Below are positions 1-5,426 of a DNA stretch of 40,624 nt, one piece after another. The stretch is from a virus. How positions within the stretch are numbered: the stretch's first letter is position 1; each line of letters opens with the position of its first letter. Under the pieces are notes generated by a model, which worked only from the letters and a program-made list of their open reading frames with translations, was not told the origin of the DNA and did no database searches. Where the stretch lies: positions 1 through 40,624 of the IMG/VR virus record IMGVR_UViG_3300042111_000258. One strand, given 5' to 3'. Position numbers and translations under genes: made by a program.

Positions 1-2
1 CG

Positions 3-119
3 TCCGGCACGGCGGTCGTGCAGGCGACCGACGCGCAGTCGCCCGTCGTCGTCGGCAAGGGCGCCGAGGCCGGTGAGCGTGTGGTGGTGGTGATGATGCC
101 GCTGGCGGTCGACGACTGA
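3..119 (+). CDS. C-terminal end of an unidentified protein (5' truncated)
   Basis: An open frame runs from the window edge to a TGA at 117-119, giving the last 38 residues of a protein whose start lies upstream. The tail is rich in Val (VVVVMMPLAVDD ending) and has no recognisable motif. It is followed by a strong hairpin at 137-164. The frame could be a chance opening, but its valine/alanine/acidic composition and GC-ending codons fit a coding segment. Function unknown. Confidence 0.5.
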   Translation, partial: SGTAVVQATDAQSPVVVGKGAEAGERVVVVMMPLAVDD

Positions 120-136
120 CCGGCAGACCGACACAA

Positions 137-196
137 CCGGCCGCGGGCACGTTGCCCCGGCCGGCGGAACGAGAACCCCGAGCGAGGAAACGAGAG
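137..196 (+). promoter_or_regulatory. Leader 1 of the left-arm series (hairpin plus RBS)
   Basis: CCGGCC (137-142) pairs with GGCCGG (159-164), and inside it GGGCA (145-149) pairs with TGCCC (153-157) around a CGT loop. GGCGGAACGAG and GAGGAAACGAGAG then lead to the ATG at 197. This is the first member of a leader series that recurs before most genes up to 3650. Confidence 0.6.
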
Positions 197-445
197 ATGA
201 CCCGGACGATCCTGATCGAGCAGGCCACCGACGACGGCTACGACGCCGCGGAGGTGTGCGAATTCAGACTCCCCGGCGACGGCACCGTCGAACTGGTCAC
301 CGGCGACGGCTACGAGCGGCTGGCCTTCCCGGCGTCGGTGGCGGCCGACACCGAGGAACTGGCCCGCCTCGTCTGCGAGGAGGTGGCGGACGGCGACACC
401 TCGATCTTCGACCCCGACAAGCCGGTGATCCTGACCGAGCGCTGA
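197..445 (+). CDS. Small acidic protein, unknown function
   Basis: 82 residues starting MTRTILIEQ at an ATG preceded by GAGGAAACGAGAG; an upstream TTG in the same frame at 152 lies inside the leader hairpin and is not used here. The protein is strongly acidic with alternating short strands and a helix (TEELARLVCEEV), and ends PVILTER. I do not recognise a family. It is the first of a run of tiny rightward genes, each with its own leader, typical of phage accessory regions. Confidence 0.7.
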   Translation: MTRTILIEQATDDGYDAAEVCEFRLPGDGTVELVTGDGYERLAFPASVAADTEELARLVCEEVADGDTSIFDPDKPVILTER

Positions 446-460
446 TGACCCCCGAGCCGG

Positions 461-483
461 CGCCTCCTGCCAGCGAGGAGGCG
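461..483 (+). terminator. Perfect 8-bp stem-loop, terminator-like without a T-tract
   Basis: CGCCTCCT (461-468), loop GCCAGCG, AGGAGGCG (476-483). It lies 16 bp after the stop of the preceding gene. There is no run of T after the stem, so it may be a weak terminator, an RNA-stabilising hairpin, or both. Confidence 0.45.
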
Positions 484-495
484 TCGAGTCGGCGG

Positions 496-547
496 CCACC
501 GTGGCCCCGTGGATGGAAACCCTGACCCCGACCGAGGAGACGCGACG
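496..547 (+). promoter_or_regulatory. Leader 2 (CCGTGG...GTGG-type repeat plus RBS)
   Basis: Contains CCACCGTGGCCCCGTGG, then ATGGAAACC, then GAGGAGACGCGACG directly before the ATG at 548. The CCGTGG / GGAAACC pieces recur before the genes at 1075 and 1800. Confidence 0.55.
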
Positions 548-754
548 ATGCACCGATTGATGACCATCCTGACGCGCCCGAGCCGCCCGAGCCGCGAGGC
601 TCAACTGGAAGCGGCCATGCGGCGTGTCGTGCGGACGCACGCGCTCGCCATGTGGGCGAACGAGGCGGCCGATCACGCTACATACGAAGCCCTCGCGAAC
701 GATCGAGACGACGCGATCGAGGCGGCGGCCGATCTTCTGGGAGGTGCCGCATGA
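548..754 (+). CDS. Small helical protein, unknown function
   Basis: 68 residues, MHRLMTILTRP at the start, then an Arg/Ala-rich helical body ending AADLLGGAA. The ATG at 548 is chosen over an in-frame ATG at 509 because the GAGGAGACGCGACG ribosome binding region sits just before 548. Its stop overlaps the next start (ATGA at 751-754), so the two are probably translated together. No known domain is visible. Confidence 0.65.
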   Translation: MHRLMTILTRPSRPSREAQLEAAMRRVVRTHALAMWANEAADHATYEALANDRDDAIEAAADLLGGAA

Positions 755-972
755 ACACGAAGGCGCAGTACAGGCAGGTCCGCGTGGAGTACGACGCAGC
801 CGGCGGCCACCTCCACGCATGGACGAGCGGCACCGGGCGATTCTGGATGCTGGTCGATCAGGCAGCCACCGAGGAGCAGATTCGGGCCGCGGCGGAAGCC
901 GAGGCGATCCAGCGGGCACGGCGGAACATCGAGCACAACGCGACCGTGTCGGACGTTCGCATCATAGGTTGA
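751..972 (+). CDS. Small protein, unknown function
   Basis: 73 residues beginning MNTKAQYRQV, with a predicted beta part (VRVEYDAAGGHLHAW), then an Ala/Glu/Arg-rich helix (EEQIRAAAEAEAIQRARRN). The start overlaps the previous stop by four bases, which fits translational coupling. No family recognised. Confidence 0.65.
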   Translation: MNTKAQYRQVRVEYDAAGGHLHAWTSGTGRFWMLVDQAATEEQIRAAAEAEAIQRARRNIEHNATVSDVRIIG

Positions 973-1019
973 CGGACACTTTGCCGATGCTAGGATAGAC
1001 GACAGAACGACACCGTAGC

Positions 1020-1074
1020 CACCGTGGCCCGGTGCGTGGAAACGAGACGAGAACCCGAGTGGAGGAACGCGACG
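1020..1074 (+). promoter_or_regulatory. Leader 3 of the left-arm series
   Basis: CACCGTGGCCCGGTGCGTGG followed by AAACGAG, then GAGGAACGCGACG next to the ATG at 1075. It closely matches leaders 2 and 5 over the CCGTGGCCC...CGTGGAAAC core. Confidence 0.6.
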
Positions 1075-1320
1075 ATGGGATACGTGAAGCAAGCAATGAT
1101 CGAGGTGCAGGAGGCCGGTTGCCTCTGGCTGGACGATGCCGTGATCGACCGGCTGCGCGATGCCGGCCACAAGCCGCAGACGCAGCGAGTGATCGTGGAG
1201 GGCTACCGCGGGCCGGTTGAACTGGATGCACTGCCGGCATCTGAGGGGCTGCGTCTCATGCCGCTACTGACCGGCGACGATCGCGAGGCGATCGCGGATG
1301 CCTTGGCTGAAATGCTGTGA
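1075..1320 (+). CDS. Small protein, unknown function
   Basis: 81 residues, MGYVKQAMIEV at the start. It contains two short helical parts (DAVIDRLRDAG and REAIADALAEML) linked by a beta-rich stretch. The start at 1075 follows a GAGGAACGCGACG ribosome binding region; an in-frame ATG at 1024 lies inside the repeated leader and is rejected. No recognised domain. Confidence 0.65.
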   Translation: MGYVKQAMIEVQEAGCLWLDDAVIDRLRDAGHKPQTQRVIVEGYRGPVELDALPASEGLRLMPLLTGDDREAIADALAEML

Positions 1321-1370
1321 CCCGCCCCGGCTCGTTGCCGCGGCGGTGCGATTAGAGGATGATCACCAGA

Positions 1371-1402
1371 CCCCCGGACGGGGGAACGAGAGGAGAGCGA
1401 CG
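1371..1402 (+). promoter_or_regulatory. Leader 4: GC hairpin with GGA in the loop, plus RBS
   Basis: CCCCC (1371-1375), loop GGAC, GGGGG (1380-1384), then AACGAGAGGAGAGCGACG up to the ATG at 1403. A GGA exposed in a hairpin loop next to a ribosome binding site is the kind of target CsrA proteins bind, and this window carries its own csrA. Confidence 0.5.
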
Positions 1403-1696
1403 ATGGCGATCAACTGGCCCGAGGGCGACGATCTGGCGGCGGCGAGCCGCCGCGGTGATCTGATCCGAGAGATGATGCGCGAGCGTGGATACACCGACCC
1501 CACGTCGATCGTCGAGGACATTCTCGCGAGCGTGGCAGTCGAGGAGCGGCGCGAGCGGACGGAGTGGGAGGAGCGTCACCGCGGCGACTTGCGCGGCAGA
1601 ACACTGCGGACGCTCACGCCGCGCGACGTGGCCGAAACCGCCGAGTGCAACGTCCGCATCATGTTGGAGATCGCGGACGAGAAGGCGACGGCCTGA
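1403..1696 (+). CDS. Charged helical protein, unknown function
   Basis: 97 residues, MAINWPEGDDL at the start, very rich in Arg and Glu (SVAVEERRERTEWEERHRGD), predicted mostly helical. The ATG follows GAGGAGAGCGACG. Composition suggests a soluble nucleic-acid- or protein-binding helper, but no family is recognised. Confidence 0.65.
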   Translation: MAINWPEGDDLAAASRRGDLIREMMRERGYTDPTSIVEDILASVAVEERRERTEWEERHRGDLRGRTLRTLTPRDVAETAECNVRIMLEIADEKATA

Positions 1697-1710
1697 CCGC
1701 CCCCCCCGCA

Positions 1711-1799
1711 ACCCCCGGCCGGCGAAACGCTGGCACGGGGGCGACGGGCGGGCCGGCGTGGCCCGGAGCGTGGAAACCCTAGAGACGAGGAGAGCGACG
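1711..1799 (+). promoter_or_regulatory. Leader 5: both repeat types in tandem, plus RBS
   Basis: Carries the CCCGGCCGGCGAAACG form at 1714-1729 and then the GGCGTGGCCCGGAGCGTGG form with AAACCC at 1754-1778, ending in GAGGAGAGCGACG before the ATG at 1800. Having both forms in one gap links the two motif versions to one element family. Confidence 0.55.
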
Positions 1800-2111
1800 A
1801 TGATCACCGTGTACTACTGCCGCGACGGCGGCGCGACGATGAACAACCCGTGGCCGAATCAGATGGGCTGCGGGCCGTTCCCAACCGCAGACGAGGCCGA
1901 GGCGGCCATGCTGGCGAAAGTGCCCGAGGGCCAGCCCGACATCACCAGCATCGACGCCACCGACGCCGTCGAGCAGTGGCGGGTAGCGGCTGGGGAGGCC
2001 GGCGACGATGCGATGGACGAGACGTGCGATCGGACGCTGGACGGCGACCCCGCCGCCCTGTCCGCGTGGTGCCGATGCGAGCGCGGGGCCGATGCCTCGT
2101 TCTCACTGTGA
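1800..2111 (+). CDS. Small acidic protein, unknown function
   Basis: 103 residues, MITVYYCRDGG at the start, with several Cys (residue 7, CGPF, ETCDR, WCRCE) and an acidic middle. The segment FPTADEAEAAMLAK resembles the short helix found in many small phage proteins that follow a two-strand start. The ATG is preceded by GAGGAGAGCGACG. Function unknown. Confidence 0.65.
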   Translation: MITVYYCRDGGATMNNPWPNQMGCGPFPTADEAEAAMLAKVPEGQPDITSIDATDAVEQWRVAAGEAGDDAMDETCDRTLDGDPAALSAWCRCERGADASFSL

Positions 2112-2123
2112 CCCAACAACCAG

Positions 2124-2159
2124 CCGGCCCCGGCCGGAGAAACGAGAAGGAGAGATGCG
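2124..2159 (+). promoter_or_regulatory. Leader 6: GCCGGCC hairpin, GAAAC box, RBS
   Basis: GCCGGCCCCGGCCGG forms a short GC stem, followed by AGAAACGAGAAGGAGAGATGCG and the ATG at 2160. Confidence 0.6.
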
Positions 2160-2378
2160 ATGGAGACGACGACGAGACGATGGGTGAAGAGCGAGGCCGC
2201 CGGCCACGGTGCCGGTGCGCTGCTGCTCGATGCTCCGGTCGGACACTGGTCGGTGCGGCGGGCGAACGGACGCCGCTGGGTGGCGGCGCTCGTGAAAAAC
2301 GGCGTCGCGGTCTGGTCGCGTGAGTTTCTGACCAGACGCGAGGCGATGGAGTTTGCCGAGGCTGATGCCGCAGCGTGA
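2160..2378 (+). CDS. Small basic protein, unknown function
   Basis: 72 residues, METTTRRWVKSE at the start. A beta-hairpin-like middle (GHWSVRRANGRRWVAALV) is followed by a helix (TRREAMEFAEADAAA). The architecture, short sheet plus one amphipathic helix, is common among phage accessory proteins, but no named family is recognised. Confidence 0.65.
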   Translation: METTTRRWVKSEAAGHGAGALLLDAPVGHWSVRRANGRRWVAALVKNGVAVWSREFLTRREAMEFAEADAAA

Positions 2379-2396
2379 GAAACAGGGATCATTCAA

Positions 2397-2435
2397 CCAG
2401 CCGGCCCCGGCCGGCGAAACATGAGGAGAGAGACG
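2397..2435 (+). promoter_or_regulatory. Leader 7: near copy of leader 6
   Basis: CCAGCCGGCCCCGGCCGG then CGAAACATGAGGAGAGAGACG before the ATG at 2436. Over CCAGCCGGCCCCGGCCGG it is identical to leader 6 at 2121-2138. Confidence 0.65.
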
Positions 2436-2672
2436 ATGACATACACCAAATGCAACGTGCTGAATCACACGGTCGAGTTCAAACTGATCCCGACCAGCGG
2501 GTACATATCGGTCGGCGTGGACGGCCGACTGATCGGCAATCACCAGACCGTCAGGCTGGCGATGTTCGAGGCGGCCGAGCATGTGCGTGTGATTGAGAAC
2601 CAGCACGCGCGGCCGGCGATCCCCGAGGAGACTTGGGCAGCGGTCGAGCAGTGGGCGACCATCAATGGATGA
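2436..2672 (+). CDS. Small protein, unknown function
   Basis: 78 residues from MTYTKCNVLNH. The ATG at 2421 is in frame but forms part of the leader (ATGAGGAGAG is the ribosome binding region), so 2436 is chosen. The body has a beta part (VEFKLIPTSGYISVGVDG) and a helix (RLAMFEAAEHVRVIE). No recognised domain. Confidence 0.65.
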   Translation: MTYTKCNVLNHTVEFKLIPTSGYISVGVDGRLIGNHQTVRLAMFEAAEHVRVIENQHARPAIPEETWAAVEQWATING

Positions 2673-2676
2673 CCCC

Positions 2677-2743
2677 GCCCCGTGGCAACCAGTGTTCAAT
2701 TTCACCCTGCCGCCCCGAGCGGCGAAACCGGAGGATATGAGCG
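2677..2743 (+). promoter_or_regulatory. Leader 8: GTGGCAACC motif, GC hairpin, RBS
   Basis: CCCCGTGGCAACCAGTG comes first, then CCGCCCCGAGCGGCGAAAC (2710-2728), where CCGC and GCGG can pair, then GGAGGATATGAGCG before the ATG at 2744. Confidence 0.55.
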
Positions 2744-2947
2744 ATGACTACCGTACTGATCGGCAATGAAAAGAAGCGTGTGATCCACTTCGGCAAACGT
2801 AACCGCATTGCGGTGACGTTCACCCGGAATGGACAGTTGTGGCACGCGCACGCAGCGCTGCTGCCGACGCCGCACCGGAACATCCGGGTGGCGCGACAGA
2901 TCGTGGCGAGGCGGCTGGCGAAGTTGGGCAAGGGTCCGGCCGCGTGA
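2744..2947 (+). CDS. Small basic protein, unknown function
   Basis: 67 residues, MTTVLIGNEKKR at the start and AKLGKGPAA at the end. It is very basic, with a predicted three-strand part and a C-terminal Arg-rich helix (VARQIVARRLAKL). The charge would suit nucleic acid binding, but this is inference only. The start follows GGAGGATATGAGCG. Confidence 0.65.
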   Translation: MTTVLIGNEKKRVIHFGKRNRIAVTFTRNGQLWHAHAALLPTPHRNIRVARQIVARRLAKLGKGPAA

Positions 2948-2951
2948 GCCG

Positions 2952-3004
2952 GATCGCGGAAACCAGAACCAGCCGCCCCGTGCGGCGAAACGAGGAGAGC
3001 GACG
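2952..3004 (+). promoter_or_regulatory. Leader 9: GGAAACCAG, GC hairpin, RBS
   Basis: GATCGCGGAAACCAG is followed by AGCCGCCCCGTGCGGCGAAAC, where GCCGC and GCGGC pair, and by GAGGAGAGCGACG before the ATG at 3005. Confidence 0.6.
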
Positions 3005-3364
3005 ATGATCTACTGGATTCTGTCCGACGTTGGCGTGAAGCACGCTCGCCGGCACGACGGCGACTGGGAGCCGCTCGACCGCCGGCATCCGGCGAGCGAC
3101 GACGTGGAGCGGTTCCACCGCTACCGGGACGCGGTGGCGAAGGCGAAGAAACTGCGGAAGCAGGACTGCCACTGCAAGCCCCTGAAGCAGGAAGGCGTCG
3201 TGCTCTTCTGGAGGCTGCCCGAGCGGTCTGGCGAGAGCGACATGGCCGAGGTGATCGAGTTCCGGTCCCGCCGGCAGGCCGCGGCGTGGACGAAGCGGGC
3301 GATCGCCGAGGGCTGCGAGGTGATTGAGTGCAAGGGGACGGCGAAACGAGAGGTGACGAAATGA
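3005..3364 (+). CDS. Basic protein of unknown function
   Basis: 119 residues, MIYWILSDVGVK at the start, with a Lys/Arg-rich middle (DAVAKAKKLRKQDCHCK), a Cys-His-Cys cluster, and a C-terminal part (AEVIEFRSRRQAAAWTKRAI) with the sheet-then-helix pattern. The stop overlaps the next ATG (ATGA, 3361-3364), so the next gene is probably translationally coupled. Not recognised. Confidence 0.65.
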   Translation: MIYWILSDVGVKHARRHDGDWEPLDRRHPASDDVERFHRYRDAVAKAKKLRKQDCHCKPLKQEGVVLFWRLPERSGESDMAEVIEFRSRRQAAAWTKRAIAEGCEVIECKGTAKREVTK

Positions 3365-3552
3365 CCAACCGCATCACGCCGTATCAGTCCGGCTGGCTCA
3401 CCTTCCTCGTCGATGCCGGGATTGCGACCCGGCTCGAGGCCGAGGACGCGATGGGCCGCGTGGCGCAGGCGGCGATCGAGGAGATGGATCGCCGGCGGAA
3501 ACTGAAACGCCGGCAGAAACGCTCACGGCGACGGCGCCGCGAGGACGATTAG
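3361..3552 (+). CDS. Small protein with a poly-basic tail
   Basis: 63 residues from MTNRITPYQSG; the last 20 residues are almost all Arg/Lys before a DD end. The helical start (TFLVDAGIATRLEAEDAMGRV) and the basic tail would suit DNA or RNA binding. The ATG at 3361 overlaps the previous stop and is preferred to an in-frame ATG at 3328 deep inside the upstream gene. Confidence 0.6.
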   Translation: MTNRITPYQSGWLTFLVDAGIATRLEAEDAMGRVAQAAIEEMDRRRKLKRRQKRSRRRRREDD

Positions 3553-3610
3553 ACGGCAGGAGCGTACAACGCTAGGCTACTGACCCCGCCATCGGCGGTG
3601 GGTCGGCTCA

Positions 3611-3649
3611 TCGCCGGCCCCCGGCCGTGGCAACCAGAGGAGGCGCGAG
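3611..3649 (+). promoter_or_regulatory. Leader 10: GTGGCAACC motif plus RBS
   Basis: Contains CCCCGGCCGTGGCAACC (3619-3635) followed by AGAGG, which doubles as the ribosome binding region (AGAGGAGGCGCGAG) for the ATG at 3650. The same 22 bases recur at 5291-5312 inside a coding region. Confidence 0.6.
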
Positions 3650-3931
3650 ATGTGGATTGTGAAGGCGTATCGAGGGATGAACGACGGCAAACCGCTCGCC
3701 GTCGTGGCCGAGGTCGAGGCGGTGCAGCACGGCGAGCAGACGCTCTACCGGCATCCGAGTTCGGGGCGCGTCGAGCCGCTCTACGACTGGATGGGAGAGC
3801 GTGTCGTCGAGACCCGGGACGAGGCCGTCGGCCTCGTCGAGACGATGCTCGACGGGTTCGCGGCCGAGTACGCGGCTAACTGCCGCGAGGTGGTCGAGAG
3901 GTTGCGTGCGGAGGGGGTGGTGGCGGTATGA
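3650..3931 (+). CDS. Small protein, unknown function
   Basis: 93 residues, MWIVKAYRGMND at the start. A beta-sheet-like first half (VVAEVEAVQHGEQTLYRH) precedes an acidic helix (AVGLVETMLDGFAAEYAA). It overlaps the next gene by four bases (ATGA, 3928-3931). No family recognised. Confidence 0.65.
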   Translation: MWIVKAYRGMNDGKPLAVVAEVEAVQHGEQTLYRHPSSGRVEPLYDWMGERVVETRDEAVGLVETMLDGFAAEYAANCREVVERLRAEGVVAV

Positions 3932-4188
3932 TCGTCGTCGTTCGTGACACTTGGCGGGCCGTGCTCGTCGTGGTCGTCGCCGTGCTGCTCCGCGAGGTCT
4001 TCGCGGAGCGGCCGGCGGCCCCCGCCCCGACCGTGGCAACCAGTGCGTGGCAGCCGACCCCGACCGTGGCAACCGGCTGGCCGGTGCAGCAGATCGTGGT
4101 CGAGCAGCCGCCGGCACGGCCGCTGCGAAGGATCGGTGAGGCTTTCGTGGACTTGGGTGACGCAGTGATAGGAGCGGTGCGACGATGA
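3928..4188 (+). CDS. Single-pass membrane protein carrying two coded copies of the leader repeat
   Basis: 86 residues with a hydrophobic N-terminal stretch (about residues 10-22, VLVVVVAVLL) after a short basic start, so probably an anchored membrane protein. Residues about 33-50 are a Pro/Thr/Ala linker with two PTVAT units. Each PTVAT is encoded by a perfect copy of the 17-base CCCCGACCGTGGCAACC element (4025-4041 and 4058-4074) that also occurs in the non-coding leaders. Coupled to both neighbours by ATGA overlaps. Confidence 0.65.
   Translation: MIVVVRDTWRAVLVVVVAVLLREVFAERPAAPAPTVATSAWQPTPTVATGWPVQQIVVEQPPARPLRRIGEAFVDLGDAVIGAVRR
4025..4074 (+). repeat. Two in-frame copies of CCCCGACCGTGGCAACC
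   Basis: Perfect 17-base copies at 4025-4041 and 4058-4074, 33 bases apart (a multiple of three, so both are read in the same frame). They match the leader element seen at 2677 and 3619 apart from one or two bases. Confidence 0.75.
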
Positions 4189-4475
4189 AGATTGACACAG
4201 ACGACTACCTGACGATCGAAGAGACGATGGAGGCGATCGGCTGCTCGATGCGGTCGGTCTACCGAGCCATCGACGCGGCGGCGGCCGACGGGATCACGGT
4301 CGACACATTCATCTTCGGCAAGCGGCTCGTCATGCGGAAGATGCTCGACGCCGTCAGGGCGCGGTACTTCCCATTCGGCAGCAAGCGGCGGAGCGAGATG
4401 GCGGTCGAGTGCGGCCAGCGCGGCGGCCTGACGAAGGCGGCGAACGCTCGCCGGCGGGCGAGGCAGGCGGACTAG
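4185..4475 (+). CDS. HTH (excisionase/MerR-like) DNA-binding protein
   Basis: 96 residues. The first 55 match the winged-helix HTH used by excisionases and MerR-type proteins: LTIEETMEAIGCSMRSVYRAI is a typical recognition-helix region, followed by a wing-like FIFGKRLVMRK. The basic tail (NARRRARQAD) may add DNA contacts. Possible roles are regulator of the left-arm genes or recombination directionality factor, although the integrase is 20 kb away. Its stop codon overlaps, tail to tail, the stop of the leftward HNH gene (4472-4475), so this is a convergent junction with no room for a separate terminator. Confidence 0.7.
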   Translation: MKIDTDDYLTIEETMEAIGCSMRSVYRAIDAAAADGITVDTFIFGKRLVMRKMLDAVRARYFPFGSKRRSEMAVECGQRGGLTKAANARRRARQAD

Positions 4476-4774
4476 CCTTCGCTGCGCGTCTTCTGCGAGT
4501 GGCAGGTGCGGCAGAGCAACTGGAGGCCAGAGATCGGAGTCGCCTCCGCAGCCTCGTCAGTCGGCTTCCTTGAGATGTGATCGATATGCCCGTCCCCCGC
4601 CTGATGAATCAGTTTCCCACAAGCCCGGCAAAGCCCGCCGTCGCGGGCGATCACGGCGAGCCGCACGCGCTGCCATGCCGCGGACCCGTACCCTCGGCGC
4701 GTCGAGTTGGGGCGGGCGTCGTCGACACGCTTCGGCATCCACGGGGGCCGGTACGTGGGAACGCGATGCGGCAT
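4472..4774 (-). CDS. HNH endonuclease-like protein
   Basis: 100 residues. It shows the zinc-HNH layout: CRAC (residues 49-52), HIDH (63-66), and a C-terminal CRTCH with the SQKT end typical of phage HNH proteins. Such small HNH proteins often sit beside phage packaging genes and can help terminase cutting, but no terminase is visible here. The start MPHRVPTYRP at 4774 overlaps the stop of the upstream gene (ATGA). It could also be a free-standing homing or nicking enzyme. Confidence 0.85.
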   Translation of the reverse strand: MPHRVPTYRPPWMPKRVDDARPNSTRRGYGSAAWQRVRLAVIARDGGLCRACGKLIHQAGDGHIDHISRKPTDEAAEATPISGLQLLCRTCHSQKTRSEG

Positions 4775-5097
4775 CAGGCTCTCGCCTCCTGCGACCAGCC
4801 GGCCATGAGCACGCGGTGGGCCTCGTTCTCGAGCCACCAGTCGATCACGAGGCGGATGATGAGGTTCGCGAGCGCCGACAGGAGGAACACGGCGACGACG
4901 CTCCCGTACCGCTCGCGGAGACGCACCGACATCCTCGCCCGTAGCACCTCCTCGATCCGGTCGACTTGGCAGCCGACCGGCCACTCCTCCACGATCTGCT
5001 CGACGAGGCGGTCGCGGAGCGGCCCGTGGAGCGCCAGCCGCATCGAGCCACGACGCAGAATGAACGCCTTCAGCGGACCGTATTTCGTGGCGGCCAT
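4774..5097 (-). CDS. Small membrane protein, unknown function
   Basis: 107 residues from MAATKYGPLKAF, basic at the start, with one hydrophobic segment near residues 70-92 (VVAVFLLSALANLIIRLVIDWW). It overlaps the lipoprotein gene by 27 bp. A lysis-related or envelope role is possible from its place among small membrane proteins, but no family is recognised. Confidence 0.65.
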   Translation of the reverse strand: MAATKYGPLKAFILRRGSMRLALHGPLRDRLVEQIVEEWPVGCQVDRIEEVLRARMSVRLRERYGSVVAVFLLSALANLIIRLVIDWWLENEAHRVLMAGWSQEARA

Positions 5098-5426
5098 CCG
5101 GGCCTCCCTTCGGTAGGGGCGGTGGCCTTCTTGGCCTTGCACTTGCACGTCTCGGGGCAGCGGCAGGAGACGTCGGCGAGGCCGTCGCCGGACTTCTCGA
5201 CCCCCGTACCGTTGCACCGGCATCCGGCCTCGCACCCGTCCGTGGGAACCGGAGCGGGCGCTGCGGCGGCGGCCTCGGCGATTCCGTATGCCCCGGCCGT
5301 GGCAACCAGAGGCTGAAGGTTCACCCTCGGCGCCACCGGCAGGCGAGGCGTGCAGGAGAGGGGCAGGGCGGCGGCGGTCGTGAGAAGGATCACGCCGGCG
5401 ACGTCGGCGACGAGGTCGGTCCTCAT
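5070..5426 (-). CDS. Cys-rich predicted lipoprotein
   Basis: 118 residues. The start MRTDLVADVAGV leads into a hydrophobic stretch and LPLSC, a lipobox-like site that would put the mature N-terminal Cys at residue 24. The C-terminal half has eight more Cys arranged CEAGCRC...CRCPETCKC, suggesting metal binding or disulphides, followed by a basic tail. The middle codes LVATAG from a 17-base GTGGCAACC element read on the other strand. A small phage lipoprotein can be an outer spanin, but the Cys-rich part is not typical of one. Confidence 0.6.
   Translation of the reverse strand: MRTDLVADVAGVILLTTAAALPLSCTPRLPVAPRVNLQPLVATAGAYGIAEAAAAAPAPVPTDGCEAGCRCNGTGVEKSGDGLADVSCRCPETCKCKAKKATAPTEGRPGWPPRNTVR
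5291..5312 (+). repeat. Exact 22-base copy of the leader element within a leftward gene
   Basis: CCCCGGCCGTGGCAACC plus AGAGG, identical to 3619-3640. Here it lies inside the lipoprotein gene on the opposite strand, so it cannot be acting as the leader of that gene. Confidence 0.75.

Noticed and set aside
137-4475. Integron-like cassette array (tiny genes, repeated spacers, one direction)
   Set aside because: The spacers lack the RYYYAAC/GTTRRRY ends and pairing of attC sites, sit upstream of starts with the ribosome binding site included, and no integron-type integrase is near.
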